A DNA stretch of 64,000 bases from Brucella pseudintermedia (GTDB lineage: Bacteria; Pseudomonadota; Alphaproteobacteria; Rhizobiales; Rhizobiaceae): contig NZ_WBWE01000009.1 of NCBI RefSeq assembly GCF_008932435.1, positions 124,001-188,000 on the forward strand, written 5' to 3'. Both the position numbers and the translations under genes were made by a program. This document shows, piece by piece, positions 39,109 to 49,037 of the stretch (within the stretch, counting starts at the first letter, position 1; each line of letters starts with the position of its first letter). The notes under the pieces were generated by a model. It ran no database searches. It saw only the letters and a program-made list of their open reading frames with translations, and was not told the origin of the DNA.

Positions 39109-41136
39109 ATGACAGAACCAGACCGCAATCGCCTCGCTGGCAGCAATCGCCTCGCCGATGAAACGAGCGCCTATCTGCGCCAGCATGCCGACAATCCTGT
39201 TCACTGGCAGCCGTGGGAGAGGCAGGCGCTGGATGCGGCGAAGGAGCTCGACCGGCCCATTCTGCTTTCCATTGGTTACGCGGCCTGTCACTGGTGTCAC
39301 GTCATGGCGCATGAGTCATTCGAGGATCCTGACGTCGCGGCGGTGATGAACGCGCTTTTCGTCAATGTGAAGGTGGACCGCGAGGAGCGGCCCGATATCG
39401 ACCAGATTTATATGGCAGCACTGGGAGCAATGGGACAGCAGGGCGGATGGCCGCTCACCATGTTTCTGCGCCCCGATGGCAAGCCGTTCTGGGGCGGCAC
39501 CTATTTCCCGCGGCACAAGCGTCACAACATGCCCGGCTTTGTCGACGTGCTGCACGCGGTCAATAACCTCTGGCACAAGGATAAAGAGAAAATTAACCAT
39601 AACGCGCAAGCCGTTTTCGACCATCTGGAAGGTCGTCTGGCCGCGCAGATCGCCCCGGTAACGAATGAAGTGGAGCGATTTGACGAGATCGCCACCCGCA
39701 TCGGCAGCCTGATTGATCCGGTCCGTGGCGGCTTGGAGGGAGCGCCAAAGTTCCCCAACGCGCCTTTCATGGACAATCTGTGGCTGTCATGGCTCTATAG
39801 CCGCAACGAGACACATCGGGACAATTTCCTCCTCTCGCTCAAGGTGATGCTGCAGGGGGGGATTTACGATCATCTGGGTGGCGGACTTTGCCGCTACTCC
39901 ACCGATGCCGAATGGCTGGTCCCGCATTTCGAAAAAATGCTCTACGACAATGCCCAGCTCATCCGCCACGCGACCTATGCTTTTGCCGAAACCGGGAATG
40001 ATTTGTTTCGTCTGCGAATCGAAGAGACAATCAACTGGCTGATCCGGGAAATGCGCCTGTCCGATGGAAGCTTTGCATCCAGTCTGGATGCAGACAGCGA
40101 AGGCGAGGAAGGACGGTTTTACGTCTGGAGCGAGCAGGAAATCGACGAGGTCCTCGGCGACGACAGCAAAATCTTCAAGGATTACTATGATGTCACGGCG
40201 GGCGGAAACTGGGAAGGCCACAACATTCTGAACCGCCTTCATGCGGTCAATGACAGCGCGATCCTGCCGCCATCAATAGCAGCATCGCAGCAAAAACTGC
40301 TTGCGCGCCGGCAATTGCGAATACGTCCCGGACGGGACGAGAAAGCGCTGACCGACTGGAACGGACTTGCCATCCGCGCGCTGGCCGAAGCGGGCCGCAG
40401 TTTTGGCAGACAAGACTGGATCAATCTTGCGGTTGAGGCCTATCGTTCCATCACGAGCAGCTTTCGGGACGGCCGCATCGCGCACTGCTGCATGGAAAAC
40501 TCGCTTCTCTACCCTGCCCTTTCGACCGATTATGCATCGGTGATCAATGGGGCTATCGCTCTTTATGAAGCAACGAGCGAGCAGGCTTATATTGATGACG
40601 CATTGAAGTTCAAGAAGGCGCTTGACGATGCGCACCTTGATGGGGCCGGTAATTATCGACTATCCGCGCTGGACGCCGATGACGTCATTCTGCACGCCTA
40701 TGGCGATTACGATGAAGCCATTCCGAGCGCCACCAGCCAGATCATCGAAGCGCTGACAAGACTGTTTCTGGCAACGGGCAATATCGAACTTTATCAGAGC
40801 AACGAGACCTTGATCGAACAGGCGCTTGGGCGGGCCTTCGCACAGCAATATGGGCAGATCGGAATATTGAACGTGGCGCGTTTTGCGGCCGAACCACTTT
40901 CGCTCGTCGTCGCCGCCGAGGATGACGGAGAACTTGTTTCGACAGCGAATCGAAATCCCGATCCCCGGCGCGTGGATAAATTCGTGCGCTTCGAACCCGG
41001 CAAGACGATAGACCTCCCGACAGGAGGAACCGCAGACGTGGAGCATCCGTCGGCCTGGTTCTGCAAGGGACATGTCTGCCTGCCGCCTGTCGAAACCGCC
41101 GAAGCGCTGCGACTGCTGCTTGGCAAAACATCGTGA
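39109..41136 (+). CDS. thioredoxin-domain protein of the YyaL/SSP411 family
   Basis: Large protein (675 aa) of the DUF255 family. The N-terminal thioredoxin-like domain starts NRLAGSNRLADETSAYLRQHADNPVHW in blocks and has the CHWC motif at residues 60-63. The rest forms an (alpha/alpha)6-type domain like N-acylglucosamine 2-epimerase, with QQGGWPLTMFL, GGIYDHLGGGL and the HFEKMLYDNAQL stretch. The function is unproven in bacteria; family members have been linked to redox or sugar metabolism. It is the one rightward gene between the mnmE and rho groups and converges on rho, with a shared terminator. Confidence 0.88.
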   Translation: MTEPDRNRLAGSNRLADETSAYLRQHADNPVHWQPWERQALDAAKELDRPILLSIGYAACHWCHVMAHESFEDPDVAAVMNALFVNVKVDREERPDIDQIYMAALGAMGQQGGWPLTMFLRPDGKPFWGGTYFPRHKRHNMPGFVDVLHAVNNLWHKDKEKINHNAQAVFDHLEGRLAAQIAPVTNEVERFDEIATRIGSLIDPVRGGLEGAPKFPNAPFMDNLWLSWLYSRNETHRDNFLLSLKVMLQGGIYDHLGGGLCRYSTDAEWLVPHFEKMLYDNAQLIRHATYAFAETGNDLFRLRIEETINWLIREMRLSDGSFASSLDADSEGEEGRFYVWSEQEIDEVLGDDSKIFKDYYDVTAGGNWEGHNILNRLHAVNDSAILPPSIAASQQKLLARRQLRIRPGRDEKALTDWNGLAIRALAEAGRSFGRQDWINLAVEAYRSITSSFRDGRIAHCCMENSLLYPALSTDYASVINGAIALYEATSEQAYIDDALKFKKALDDAHLDGAGNYRLSALDADDVILHAYGDYDEAIPSATSQIIEALTRLFLATGNIELYQSNETLIEQALGRAFAQQYGQIGILNVARFAAEPLSLVVAAEDDGELVSTANRNPDPRRVDKFVRFEPGKTIDLPTGGTADVEHPSAWFCKGHVCLPPVETAEALRLLLGKTS

Positions 41137-41141
41137 AACAA

Positions 41142-41172
41142 AAACGCCGCAACGGTTTCCCGTGCGGCGTTT
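41142..41172. terminator. bidirectional terminator between YyaL-like gene and rho
   Basis: AAACGCCGCA (41142-41151) pairs with TGCGGCGTTT (41163-41172) in the 57-bp gap between two convergent stop codons. A-rich on the left and T-rich on the right, it can serve both strands. Confidence 0.75.
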
Positions 41173-41193
41173 CAAATGGCGCTATGGAGCCGA

Positions 41194-42459
41194 TTACGTA
41201 TTCATCGAATCGAAGAATTCGCCATTGCTCTTGGTCTGCTTGAGCTTGTCGATAAGGAATTCGATCGCGTCGGTCGTGCCCATTGGCGCGAGAATACGGC
41301 GCAGAACGAAAATCTTCTGCAGATCGGCGCGCGGAACCAGCAGGTCTTCCTTGCGGGTGCCGGACTTGAGAATGTCCATGGCCGGGAAGATACGCTTGTC
41401 GGCCACCTTGCGGTCGAGCACGATTTCCGAGTTGCCAGTGCCCTTGAATTCTTCAAAGATCACTTCGTCCATGCGGCTGCCCGTATCGATCAGCGCGGTG
41501 GCGATGATGGTGAGCGAGCCACCCTCTTCGATGTTGCGTGCAGCACCGAAGAAGCGCTTCGGACGCTGAAGCGCGTTGGCGTCGACACCGCCGGTCAGAA
41601 CCTTGCCGGAAGACGGAACAACCGTGTTGTAGGCGCGACCGAGGCGGGTGATCGAGTCGAGCAGAATCACAACGTCGCGGCCATGTTCGACAAGACGCTT
41701 GGCCTTTTCGATGACCATTTCGGCAACCTGAACGTGACGCGCCGCCGGTTCATCGAAAGTCGACGAAATCACTTCGCCCTTCACCGAACGCTGCATGTCG
41801 GTCACTTCTTCCGGACGTTCATCGATCAGAAGAACGATGAGATAGCATTCGGGATGGTTTGCGGTGATCGAATGGGCAATGTTCTGCAGAAGAACGGTCT
41901 TACCGGTACGCGGCGGCGCGACGATCAGGCCGCGCTGGCCCTTGCCGAGCGGTGCCACCAGATCGATGACGCGCGGCGACAGATCCTTGGAGGTCGGAAC
42001 TTCCAGTTCCATCTTGAAGCGCTCATTCGGGTAGAGCGGCGTCAGATTGTCGAAGTGAACCTTGTGACGGATTTTTTCCGGATCTTCGAAATTGATCGTA
42101 TTGACCTTGAGCAGCGCGAAATAACGCTCGCCTTCCTTGGGGCCGCGGATCGGTCCTTCGACCGTATCGCCGGTCTTGAGCGAGAAACGACGCAGCTGCG
42201 AGGGAGAAATATAAATATCGTCAGGACCCGGCAGATAGTTAGCGTCGGCGGAACGCAGGAAGCCAAATCCATCCTGCAGCACCTCGACGACGCCTTCGCC
42301 GATAATTTCGACGTCCTGGGCTGCCAGTTTCTTGAGGATCGCGAACATCAGTTCCTGCTTGCGCATGGCGCTCGCGTTTTCGACCTCAAGCGTTTCGGCA
42401 AAAGCCAGCAGCTCCACCGGTGTCTTGTTTTTCAGTTCTTGTAGTTTCATTTCCTGCAT
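41194..42459 (-). CDS. rho: transcription termination factor Rho
   Basis: Hexameric RNA helicase that ends transcription at Rho-dependent sites. The 421-residue protein has the N-terminal domain [14 protein letters not shown]..., the RNA-binding cold-shock-like domain with DGFGFLRS, Walker A APPRTGKT, Walker [12 protein letters not shown] and the Q/R-loop region [24 protein letters not shown] at 42459 gives the normal start; the frame is open to 42537 but that part lacks similarity. A 228-bp leader region separates it from hemJ. Confidence 0.97.
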   Translation of the reverse strand: MQEMKLQELKNKTPVELLAFAETLEVENASAMRKQELMFAILKKLAAQDVEIIGEGVVEVLQDGFGFLRSADANYLPGPDDIYISPSQLRRFSLKTGDTVEGPIRGPKEGERYFALLKVNTINFEDPEKIRHKVHFDNLTPLYPNERFKMELEVPTSKDLSPRVIDLVAPLGKGQRGLIVAPPRTGKTVLLQNIAHSITANHPECYLIVLLIDERPEEVTDMQRSVKGEVISSTFDEPAARHVQVAEMVIEKAKRLVEHGRDVVILLDSITRLGRAYNTVVPSSGKVLTGGVDANALQRPKRFFGAARNIEEGGSLTIIATALIDTGSRMDEVIFEEFKGTGNSEIVLDRKVADKRIFPAMDILKSGTRKEDLLVPRADLQKIFVLRRILAPMGTTDAIEFLIDKLKQTKSNGEFFDSMNT

Positions 42460-42645
42460 GGATGAGGAACTCTTTTTAAAATGTAAGGAGAAAATGCAGT
42501 TGTTCGGAAAGGTGGCCACTTGGATCGTGACCGGCATCGAAGGCCTGCTGTCTTGAAGGGAAGAGGCTTCCTACATACTGATTTGCAGCGTGTAGAGCAA
42601 GCCTCATGTAGGGATAGCAGGAAATTTCTGCAACAGAAAAATGGC

Positions 42646-42674
42646 AGAAACCCGGCGAGCGGGTTTCTTTTTAA
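42646..42674. terminator. hairpin terminator after hemJ
   Basis: AGAAACCCG (42646-42654) pairs with CGGGTTTCT (42660-42668) with a 5-nt loop, followed on the plus strand by TTTTAAA. It lies 14 bp beyond the hemJ stop, so it probably ends the hemE-hemJ transcript, although the longer T-run is on the other strand. Confidence 0.5.
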
Positions 42675-42687
42675 AGTCGTTTTCAGA

Positions 42688-43224
42688 TCAGAACGGCTTC
42701 ACGATCACCAGTATGACGATCAGGATCATAAGAACCGTCGGCACTTCATTGATGATTCGCCAGTGCTTTGCCGAGCGCATGTTGCGGTCTTCCGCAAAAA
42801 GCCGCGCGGATTTCGACAGATAGCCATGCAGGCCGGACATCAGCACGACGAGCAGCAGCTTGACATGCAGCCAGCCGCCCTGAAATCCGAAGATTTCCCA
42901 GGCCATCCACAGGCCGGCGATCCAGGTCACGGCCATGGCGGGATTGATGATGAAGCGCAGCAGGCGGCGCTCCATCACCTTGAATGTTTCTGACGTTTCG
43001 GAACCGGGTTTTGCGGCAGTGTGATAGACGAAAAGGCGTGGCAGATAGAGCATCCCCGCCATCCATGCGATGACGGCAATCACGTGCAGCGATTTGACCC
43101 AGAGATAGGCGTCGGCTGGATTCACGTGAAACAATGCCCAGACGCCGAGCGCGACCACGACCAGCGAAACGACTATGCGAATGGCAACCGCCGATCCGCG
43201 ATTTTCCGGAGCTGTCTGGCTCAT
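42688..43224 (-). CDS. hemJ: protoporphyrinogen oxidase HemJ
   Basis: Oxygen-independent-type membrane enzyme that converts protoporphyrinogen IX to protoporphyrin IX in haem synthesis. The 178 residues include about four to five transmembrane helices and the family motif [25 protein letters not shown], whose first histidine is essential in studied members, plus [11 protein letters not shown]. It overlaps hemE by 4 bp (ATGA), so the two haem genes are one unit. A parS-like site lies inside the gene at 43118. Confidence 0.93.
   Translation of the reverse strand: MSQTAPENRGSAVAIRIVVSLVVVALGVWALFHVNPADAYLWVKSLHVIAVIAWMAGMLYLPRLFVYHTAAKPGSETSETFKVMERRLLRFIINPAMAVTWIAGLWMAWEIFGFQGGWLHVKLLLVVLMSGLHGYLSKSARLFAEDRNMRSAKHWRIINEVPTVLMILIVILVIVKPF
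43118..43133. promoter_or_regulatory. parS-like site (14/16) inside hemJ
   Basis: GGATTCACGTGAAACA keeps the central CACGTG palindrome and the whole right arm but has two changes in the left arm. The same variant appears at 58091-58106. It is 1.1 kb from the proposed origin. Binding is plausible but unproven. Confidence 0.55.
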
Positions 43225-44246
43225 GATTTTCCTCCGCGAATACGGTCGACCATGCGCTGCACATTTTCGATTGGCGCTTGTGGCGTGATTCCGTGTCCAA
43301 GATTGAAGATCAGCGGGCCCTGGCCCAGCCGTTCGAGAACGGCATCGATGCCTTCATCCAGAGCGCTGCCGCCAGCCACCACGCGCAGCGGATCGAGATT
43401 GCCCTGCACCGCGCCCTCTTCCTGCAAGGCGGCCGCAAAGGACAGGGGAACCGACCAGTCGAGGCCAAGCGCGTCCACACCGGTCTTCTGGCGATAGCTC
43501 GCATAAAGCATCCCGGCTCCTTTCGGGAAGCCGATGATGCGGGCCTCCGGATAAACCGCCCTCACCTTCTGGACGATCCGGGCAACGGGCTGGATGCAGA
43601 AACGCTCAAAGCAGTCCTCGTCCAGAACGCCAGACCAGGAATCGAAAATCTGAACCGCGTCTGCGCCCGCATCGAGCTGTTCGATGAGATATTCGGCGGA
43701 AACATCGGCAAGATCGTTCAGGAGCTTTTCAAAGGCTTCCGGGAAGCGATAGGCGAAAAGACGGGCGGGCGCCTGATCCGGCGTGCCGTGACCGGCAATC
43801 ATGTAGGTCGCAACGGTCCAGGGAGCGCCGCAGAAGCCGAGCAGCGTGGTTTCGTTGGGCAACTGCTCGCGCAGCAGCCGAACCGTCTCGTAGACCGGCT
43901 CAAGCCTTTTGGCGACGCCTTCCGTCTCAAGCCAGAAAATCTCGTCGGCATCGATCGGCGTCATCAAAGGTCCTTTGCCTTCTTCAAAGCGAAGGTCACG
44001 TCCAAGGGCGTGAGGGATGACAAGAATGTCCGAAAAGAGAATGGCTGCATCAAAGCCAAAGCGGCGGATCGGCTGAAGGGTCACCTCGACGGCCAGATCG
44101 GGCGAGTAGCACAGATCGAGAAAGCTTCCAGCCTTTTTGCGGGTCTCGCGATATTCGGGAAGATAGCGTCCGGCCTGTCGCATCATCCAGATTGGAGGCG
44201 GAAACACCGTTTCGCCGTCGATCACTCTCAAGACCTTGCGCTTCAT
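43221..44246 (-). CDS. hemE: uroporphyrinogen decarboxylase
   Basis: Removes the four acetate carboxyls of uroporphyrinogen III to give coproporphyrinogen III. The 341-residue protein has both URO-D signatures: [18 protein letters not shown] near residue 16 and [18 protein letters not shown] near 140. Length is normal. It is the leftward gene next to the proposed replication origin; hemE adjacency to oriC is a conserved feature of alphaproteobacterial chromosomes such as Caulobacter and Sinorhizobium. Confidence 0.97.
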   Translation of the reverse strand: MKRKVLRVIDGETVFPPPIWMMRQAGRYLPEYRETRKKAGSFLDLCYSPDLAVEVTLQPIRRFGFDAAILFSDILVIPHALGRDLRFEEGKGPLMTPIDADEIFWLETEGVAKRLEPVYETVRLLREQLPNETTLLGFCGAPWTVATYMIAGHGTPDQAPARLFAYRFPEAFEKLLNDLADVSAEYLIEQLDAGADAVQIFDSWSGVLDEDCFERFCIQPVARIVQKVRAVYPEARIIGFPKGAGMLYASYRQKTGVDALGLDWSVPLSFAAALQEEGAVQGNLDPLRVVAGGSALDEGIDAVLERLGQGPLIFNLGHGITPQAPIENVQRMVDRIRGGKS

Positions 44247-44701
44247 CTGATTTTTATCCGCTTTGTTGGTTACCTGATCCGGCGTTGGTCAAAAGTTATC
44301 CAGTCCGGTTCTCATAAAGAAGGGATGATTCAGGAATCTTTTGATTCTTAGAGTCTGTTGGAATCGGGGATTAAGCTCTGTCCCGGTTTTCCCCACAGTT
44401 CCGAAATTGCCGTCTCATCCTGTGCAATTATTCACCGACAGTCTGACCAAATAAAAAGAAAACTCAATTCCCTCTTTTAATATAAAGGGTTACCAATTGA
44501 CGCAGTGCATGCCGATTTGTGGAAAAGCTGGGAATTACCGCGGGATTTCGCGGATTCGTGAGTCTTGTCCACATTTGTTGATAATCGCTCACCACATGTT
44601 CGCCCGCTGTGGATGACTTGCCAAGTTTCCCACCGCCTGCCATGGCTTGTGAAAGACGTTCGTCCGTTACGCACAGCCGTCAACAGGAGGGCAAAAAAAC
44701 T
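44247..44701. other. chromosome replication origin oriC (predicted)
   Basis: The gap between hemE and the PPSR gene is the conserved oriC place in alphaproteobacteria, and flanking genes run away from it on both sides. It contains DnaA-box-like sites: TTATCCAGT (44296), TTCCCCACA (44389), TTTTCCACA on the minus strand (44518-44526), TTGTCCACA (44565-44573) and TCATCCACA on the minus strand (44608-44616). Three of these differ from TTATCCACA at one base. An AT-rich stretch at about 44440-44485 could be the unwinding element, and seven GANTC sites are present. No gene is seen here. Confidence 0.85.
44327..44365. promoter_or_regulatory. cluster of five GANTC (CcrM methylation) sites in oriC
   Basis: GANTC occurs at 44327, 44334, 44343, 44351 and 44361, five sites in 39 bp, where one per 256 bp is expected by chance. 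Two more lie at 44553 and 44560. CcrM adenine methylation couples replication to the cell cycle in alphaproteobacteria; origin clusters are known in Caulobacter. Confidence 0.8.
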
Positions 44702-45547
44702 GTGGTGAGACCGCTTTCCTACTTTCATCTTCATCTGATTTCTGATGCGACCGGAGAGACTCTCCTCGCGGCGGGCCGCGCGGCGGCGGCGCAATATGCC
44801 AATGCGCGTGCCATCGAGCATATCTATCCGCTGATCCGCACCGAAAAGCAGCTGCGCAAGGTTCTCGAAGGCATCGATGCGGAGCCTGGCATCGTGCTCT
44901 ATACAATCGTGGACCAGAAACTGGCGGCGATCATTGACGAATCCTGCGCGGAAATGGGGGTCCCCAGCGTTTCCGTGCTGGAGCCGGTGCTCAACACGTT
45001 TCAATCCTATCTCGGTGCGCCCGCGCACCGCCGCGCCAGTGCGCAGCATGTCCTCAATGCCGATTATTTCCGGCGGATTGACGCGCTCAATTTCACGATG
45101 GAGCATGATGACGGGCAATTACCCTATGATATAGAGGAAGCTGACGTCATTCTGGTCGGCATTTCACGCACATCCAAGACGCCGACGAGCATTTATCTCG
45201 CCAATCGCGGCATCAAGACCACCAATGTTCCCATCGTGCTTGGCATTCCACTGCCGGAAGTCCTGTTCACAACCAAAAGGCCGCTGGTCGTCGGGCTGGT
45301 CGCCACCGCCGAACGGATTTCGCAAATCCGCCAGAACCGGCCGCTCGGCAATGTGCCGTCGCTGGATACCGGGCTTTATACGGACCGCGTTTCCATCTCG
45401 GAAGAACTGGCTTATGCGCGTAATATATGCAATCGGCACGGCTGGCCGATCATAGACGTGTCGCGCCGGTCGATCGAGGAAACCGCGGCGGCTATCCTCG
45501 CTTTGCTGCGCGAAAAGACTAACAGAAGGGATTTCGACCATGACTGA
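44702..45547 (+). CDS. pyruvate, water/phosphate dikinase regulatory protein (PPSR, DUF299)
   Basis: Bifunctional kinase/phosphorylase of the DUF299 family that controls pyruvate phosphate dikinase or PEP synthase by threonine phosphorylation. The 281-aa product begins [20 protein letters not shown] and carries the P-loop-like [18 protein letters not shown]. Start choice: GTG at 44702, 10 bp after AGGAGGG (44685-44691); the adjoining GTG at 44705 is possible. The frame extends left to 44609 into the origin, where no start signal is seen. First rightward gene after oriC; overlaps maf by 8 bp. Confidence 0.93.
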   Translation: MVRPLSYFHLHLISDATGETLLAAGRAAAAQYANARAIEHIYPLIRTEKQLRKVLEGIDAEPGIVLYTIVDQKLAAIIDESCAEMGVPSVSVLEPVLNTFQSYLGAPAHRRASAQHVLNADYFRRIDALNFTMEHDDGQLPYDIEEADVILVGISRTSKTPTSIYLANRGIKTTNVPIVLGIPLPEVLFTTKRPLVVGLVATAERISQIRQNRPLGNVPSLDTGLYTDRVSISEELAYARNICNRHGWPIIDVSRRSIEETAAAILALLREKTNRRDFDHD

Positions 45548-46136
45548 ACTTATCCTTGCCTCCAAAAGCCCTTTCCGTTCGGCCTTGCTGAAAAATGCCG
45601 GCATCGCTTTTTCAACGGCAAGCGCGGAGGTCGACGAGCGCGCTGTCGAAGCCCCGCTTTACGAAACGGGCGCCACGCCGGAAGAGGTCGCGCAGGTTCT
45701 GGCCGAGGCGAAGGCGCTCGATGTGAGCGAGAAGAACCCCGGCGCGGTGGTGATCGGCTGCGACCAGACCCTGTCGCTCGGCGACAAGATTTTCCACAAG
45801 CCCGCCGATATGGAGGCGGCGCGCCGCCAGCTCCTGAAATTTTCCGGCATGACCCACCAATTGAACAGCGCTGTCGTGCTGGCGAAGGATGGCAAAACCC
45901 TGTGGCGTCACGTTTCGATCGCTCGCATGACGATGCGCGATCTCGATCCCGGTTTTGTCGGGCGTTATCTCGGCCGCGTCGGGGACACTGCCCTTTGCAG
46001 CGTCGGCGCCTATCAGGTGGAGGGGCCGGGCATCCAGCTCTTTGAGAAGATTGATGGCGATTATTTCACGATTGTCGGCCTGCCGCTCCTGCCGCTGCTC
46101 GACGAACTGCGCAAGGAAAAACTGATCGATGGCTAA
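45540..46136 (+). CDS. maf: Maf-family nucleoside triphosphate pyrophosphatase
   Basis: Maf/HAM1-like house-cleaning enzyme that hydrolyses non-canonical or specific nucleotides (dTTP/UTP or m7GTP classes). The 198 residues include the start [19 protein letters not shown], the conserved [24 protein letters not shown] and [34 protein letters not shown] in parts. The YhdE/YceF subclass cannot be fixed by eye, so nucleotide specificity is open. It overlaps both PPSR and aroE, so these genes form a tightly packed operon. Confidence 0.9.
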   Translation: MTELILASKSPFRSALLKNAGIAFSTASAEVDERAVEAPLYETGATPEEVAQVLAEAKALDVSEKNPGAVVIGCDQTLSLGDKIFHKPADMEAARRQLLKFSGMTHQLNSAVVLAKDGKTLWRHVSIARMTMRDLDPGFVGRYLGRVGDTALCSVGAYQVEGPGIQLFEKIDGDYFTIVGLPLLPLLDELRKEKLIDG

Positions 46137-46977
46137 GAAGGCATTTGTCACCGGCTTTCCGATAAAACACTCACGCTCGCCGCTGATCCACGGTTTCTGG
46201 CTCGCCGAACTCGGGATAGACGGTTCCTATGAGGCCATAGAAGTAAAGCCGGAGGACTTTGCCTCCTTCGCTTCCTCACTGGCCGAAAACGGTTTTGCCG
46301 GTGGCAATGTCACCATTCCGCACAAGGAAGCAGCCTTTGCTGCCGTGGAAAGTCTGGACGAGGCGGCCAAAGCCATCGGCGCGGTCAACACGCTCTGGCT
46401 TGAGGGCGGCAGGCTTCACGGCGGTAATACGGATGCCTACGGTTTTGCCGCCAATCTCGATGCGTCGGCTCCCGGCTGGGACAATGCCGACAGCGCCCTT
46501 GTCCTGGGGGCCGGTGGCGCAAGCCGGGCAATCGTTCATGCGCTCCTGTCGCGCGGCTTTGCGAAAGTCGCCATCGTCAATCGCACGGTGAGCCGGGCAG
46601 AGGATCTTGCGGCCCATTTCGGACCGCGTGTCGCGGCGCATGGATGGGATGCGGCACAGGACCTCGTTTCCGATGCCGGACTGATCGTCAACACCACATC
46701 GCTCGGCATGAGCGGCCATGATGACGGGGAAAAATTCCCGCTCGATCTTGGCAAGGCGTCGCCAAAGGCAGTCGCTACCGATATCGTTTATGTGCCGCTT
46801 CAAACGCCGTTTCTGAAAAAGGCCGAAGAAGCCGGACTGGCAACCGTGGACGGGCTTGGCATGCTGCTGCATCAGGCCGTTCCGGGTTTTGAGCGCTGGT
46901 TCGGCAAAAGGCCGCAAGTGACGAAAGCCCTGCGTGAGCATATTCTGGCGGATATGAAAAAGGCTGGTGCTTTATGA
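46129..46977 (+). CDS. aroE: shikimate dehydrogenase (NADP+)
   Basis: Reduces 3-dehydroshikimate to shikimate in the aromatic amino acid pathway. Substrate-binding motif [13 protein letters not shown] is near residues 13-25, NVTIPHKE near 60, the NTDAYGF region, and the NADP motif [23 protein letters not shown] is near the C-terminus. The 282-aa length is normal. Overlaps maf by 8 bp and coaE by 4 bp. It completes, with aroB and aroK in this window, three shikimate enzymes in two loci. Confidence 0.95.
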   Translation: MAKKAFVTGFPIKHSRSPLIHGFWLAELGIDGSYEAIEVKPEDFASFASSLAENGFAGGNVTIPHKEAAFAAVESLDEAAKAIGAVNTLWLEGGRLHGGNTDAYGFAANLDASAPGWDNADSALVLGAGGASRAIVHALLSRGFAKVAIVNRTVSRAEDLAAHFGPRVAAHGWDAAQDLVSDAGLIVNTTSLGMSGHDDGEKFPLDLGKASPKAVATDIVYVPLQTPFLKKAEEAGLATVDGLGMLLHQAVPGFERWFGKRPQVTKALREHILADMKKAGAL

Positions 46978-47576
46978 TCGTGCTCGGACTGACCGGCTCC
47001 ATCGGCATGGGAAAAACAACGGCGGCGAACATGTTCGCCGAAGCCGGCGTGCCAATCTATAGCGCCGATGATGCCGTGCATCGGCTTTATTCCGGTCGCG
47101 CGGCCCCGTTGATCGAGGCTGCTTTTCCGGGCGCGGTGGAAAACGGTGCGGTCAACCGGGACAAGCTTTCCGCCGCCGTCATTGGAAAACCGGAAGCCCT
47201 GAAAAAGCTGGAGGCTATCGTCCATCCGCTTGTGCGTGAGGAAGAAGAAGCCTTTCGCCGCGAGGCGGAAGAAACTGGCGCGGCCCTGGCGCTGATCGAC
47301 ATTCCGCTGCTTTTCGAAACCGGCGGCGACAGGCGGGTGGACAAGATCGTGGTCGTCTCCGCGCCCGCCGAGGTGCAGCGCGCCCGCGTACTTGCAAGGC
47401 CGGGCATGAGCGAAGAAAAGCTCGACGCCATTCTCGCCCGCCAGACGCCGGACGCCGAAAAGCGCGCGCGCGCGGATTTCATTATCGATACGAGCGGGAG
47501 TTTCGACAATCTGCGCCGCCAGATTACCGAAATCGTCGCGGAATTAAGTGGAAAGCCTGCGGTCGCGACCGAATAG
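46974..47576 (+). CDS. coaE: dephospho-CoA kinase
   Basis: Last enzyme of coenzyme A synthesis, phosphorylating the 3' hydroxyl of dephospho-CoA. The 200-residue protein begins with the P-loop [12 protein letters not shown] (residues 5-16), followed by [11 protein letters not shown], the IVHPLVR motif and [13 protein letters not shown]. Overlaps the aroE stop (ATGA). With coaA at 60.3 kb, the first and last CoA-pathway kinases are both in the window but 13 kb apart. Confidence 0.95.
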   Translation: MIVLGLTGSIGMGKTTAANMFAEAGVPIYSADDAVHRLYSGRAAPLIEAAFPGAVENGAVNRDKLSAAVIGKPEALKKLEAIVHPLVREEEEAFRREAEETGAALALIDIPLLFETGGDRRVDKIVVVSAPAEVQRARVLARPGMSEEKLDAILARQTPDAEKRARADFIIDTSGSFDNLRRQITEIVAELSGKPAVATE

Positions 47577-47627
47577 CGGCAGCCGCTGTGCTATAGCTGT
47601 TCAACATATTTCCCGAGAGGTTCTTCA

Positions 47628-48329
47628 ATGCGTGAAATCGTTTTCGATACGGAAACCACCGGTCTGGAAAGGCTTGAGGACCGTGTGATCGAAATCGGCG
47701 GCGTGGAACTGATCAACAAGTTTCCCACAGGCCGCAGATTCCACAAATACATCAACCCGCAGGGACGTCAGGTTCACCCCGAGGCGCTTGCGGTGCACGG
47801 CATCAGCAATGAGCAATTGCTGGACAAGCCGACATTCGCGGAAATTCTGGACGAGTTTCTGGAATTTTTCGATGGCGCGAAGCTCGTCGCGCATAATGCC
47901 ATGTTCGACCTTGGCTTTATCAATGCGGAACTGGCACGGCTGGGAAAGGCTGAAATCCAGGCGGAACGCATCATCGATACGCTGGCGCTGGCGCGCCGCA
48001 AGCACCCGATGGGTCCGAACTCGCTCGATGCGCTGTGCAAGCGCTATGGCATCGAAAACGGCCACCGCACCCTGCACGGCGCCTTGCTCGATTCCGAGAT
48101 TTTGGCGGAAGTCTATATTGAACTGATCGGCGGCAAGCAGACGGCGCTCGGCCTCAGCATCGGGGGAACGACGAGCGGCAGCAATACCGGGGATAGCGGC
48201 GCGGGCATCATCCTTGCTGCGCGTCCGAGACCGCTTGCACCGCGCATTACGGATGAGGAACGCGCGGCTCACACGGCACTTGTGGCCAAGCTCGGCGACA
48301 AGGCCATCTGGAAGAAATATCTGTCTTAA
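47628..48329 (+). CDS. dnaQ: DNA polymerase III subunit epsilon (proofreading exonuclease)
   Basis: 3'-5' exonuclease of the replicative polymerase. The 233-residue protein shows the DEDDh exonuclease motifs: Exo I FDTETTGLE (residues 5-13), Exo II AHNAMFDLGFIN and Exo III HRTLHGALLDSEILAEVY with the catalytic H and D. The C-terminal part supplies the clamp and alpha-subunit binding segment. It follows coaE by 51 bp in the origin-right operon direction and ends at a strong terminator shared with secB. Confidence 0.95.
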   Translation: MREIVFDTETTGLERLEDRVIEIGGVELINKFPTGRRFHKYINPQGRQVHPEALAVHGISNEQLLDKPTFAEILDEFLEFFDGAKLVAHNAMFDLGFINAELARLGKAEIQAERIIDTLALARRKHPMGPNSLDALCKRYGIENGHRTLHGALLDSEILAEVYIELIGGKQTALGLSIGGTTSGSNTGDSGAGIILAARPRPLAPRITDEERAAHTALVAKLGDKAIWKKYLS

Positions 48330-48345
48330 AAATTCCGCCCGAATG

Positions 48346-48373
48346 AAAAAAGCCCGGTCGAACCGGGCTTTTT
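48346..48373. terminator. bidirectional terminator between dnaQ and secB
   Basis: AAAAAGCCCGGT and ACCGGGCTTTTT form a 12-bp stem with a 3-nt loop. A-run on one side and T-run on the other make it effective for both convergent genes. Confidence 0.9.
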
Positions 48374-48391
48374 GCTTCATGAAGTTTGCGA

Positions 48392-48883
48392 TCAGCTTTT
48401 CACAGCGGCTTTGGCCTGTTCTTCGGCCATGCGGGTCTGGAACATCTGCGCGAAATCGATCGGGTCGATCATCAGCGGCGGGTAGCCGCCGTTGCGCGTT
48501 GCGTCTGCGATGATCTGACGTGCGAACGGGAAAAGGAGACGCGGGCATTCGATGAACAGAAGCGGCAGCATGTGCTCCTGCGGGATGCTCTGAATGCGGA
48601 ACACGCCGCCATAGACCAGCTCGGTGTTGAAAAGGACGTCCTTGCCGTCGACGGCCTTGGCTTCCAGCGTCAGCACGACGTCGAAATCCGTTTCGGACAG
48701 CGGATTGGCGTTGACGTTGACATTGATGTTGATGGACGGTGCCTTCTCGCGCGGGCGCAGCGACAGCGGCGCGCCCGGGCTTTCAAAGGACAGGTCCTTC
48801 ACATATTGCGCCAGAATGTTGAGGGACGGCTCGGCCGTCGCGCCATTGCCGTTCTTTACTTCGCCCGCGGCCTTATCGCTCAT
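48392..48883 (-). CDS. secB: protein-export chaperone SecB
   Basis: Tetrameric chaperone that keeps preproteins unfolded and hands them to SecA. The 163-residue product contains the family core: [19 protein letters not shown], the [10 protein letters not shown] strand, [10 protein letters not shown] and the [27 protein letters not shown] stretch. The frame opens at 48997, but ATG at 48883 (MSDKAAG) gives normal length. Convergent with dnaQ. Confidence 0.95.
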   Translation of the reverse strand: MSDKAAGEVKNGNGATAEPSLNILAQYVKDLSFESPGAPLSLRPREKAPSININVNVNANPLSETDFDVVLTLEAKAVDGKDVLFNTELVYGGVFRIQSIPQEHMLPLLFIECPRLLFPFARQIIADATRNGGYPPLMIDPIDFAQMFQTRMAEEQAKAAVKS

Positions 48884-49037
48884 TATCGGTATGCCTTCTA
48901 TCGGTGATTGAGATTTTTGCGCTTCCGGCGCAGCCTGTGCGCAAGCTGCTCCGAAAGGTCGAAGTGTTTGGCTAGCATGTGCGCGAGCATGAGGCAAGAA
49001 AGGCTTTTTAGGTTAGTATTTGTGCATTCAGCGATCG

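Noticed and set aside
41176-42444. 422-codon plus-strand open frame opposite rho
   Set aside because: Antisense shadow of Rho; no recognisable protein features.
44460-44500. CtrA binding site in the origin
   Set aside because: TTAA at 44477 is followed by GGTTA-like bases at a wrong spacing; no clean TTAA-N7-TTAA was found.
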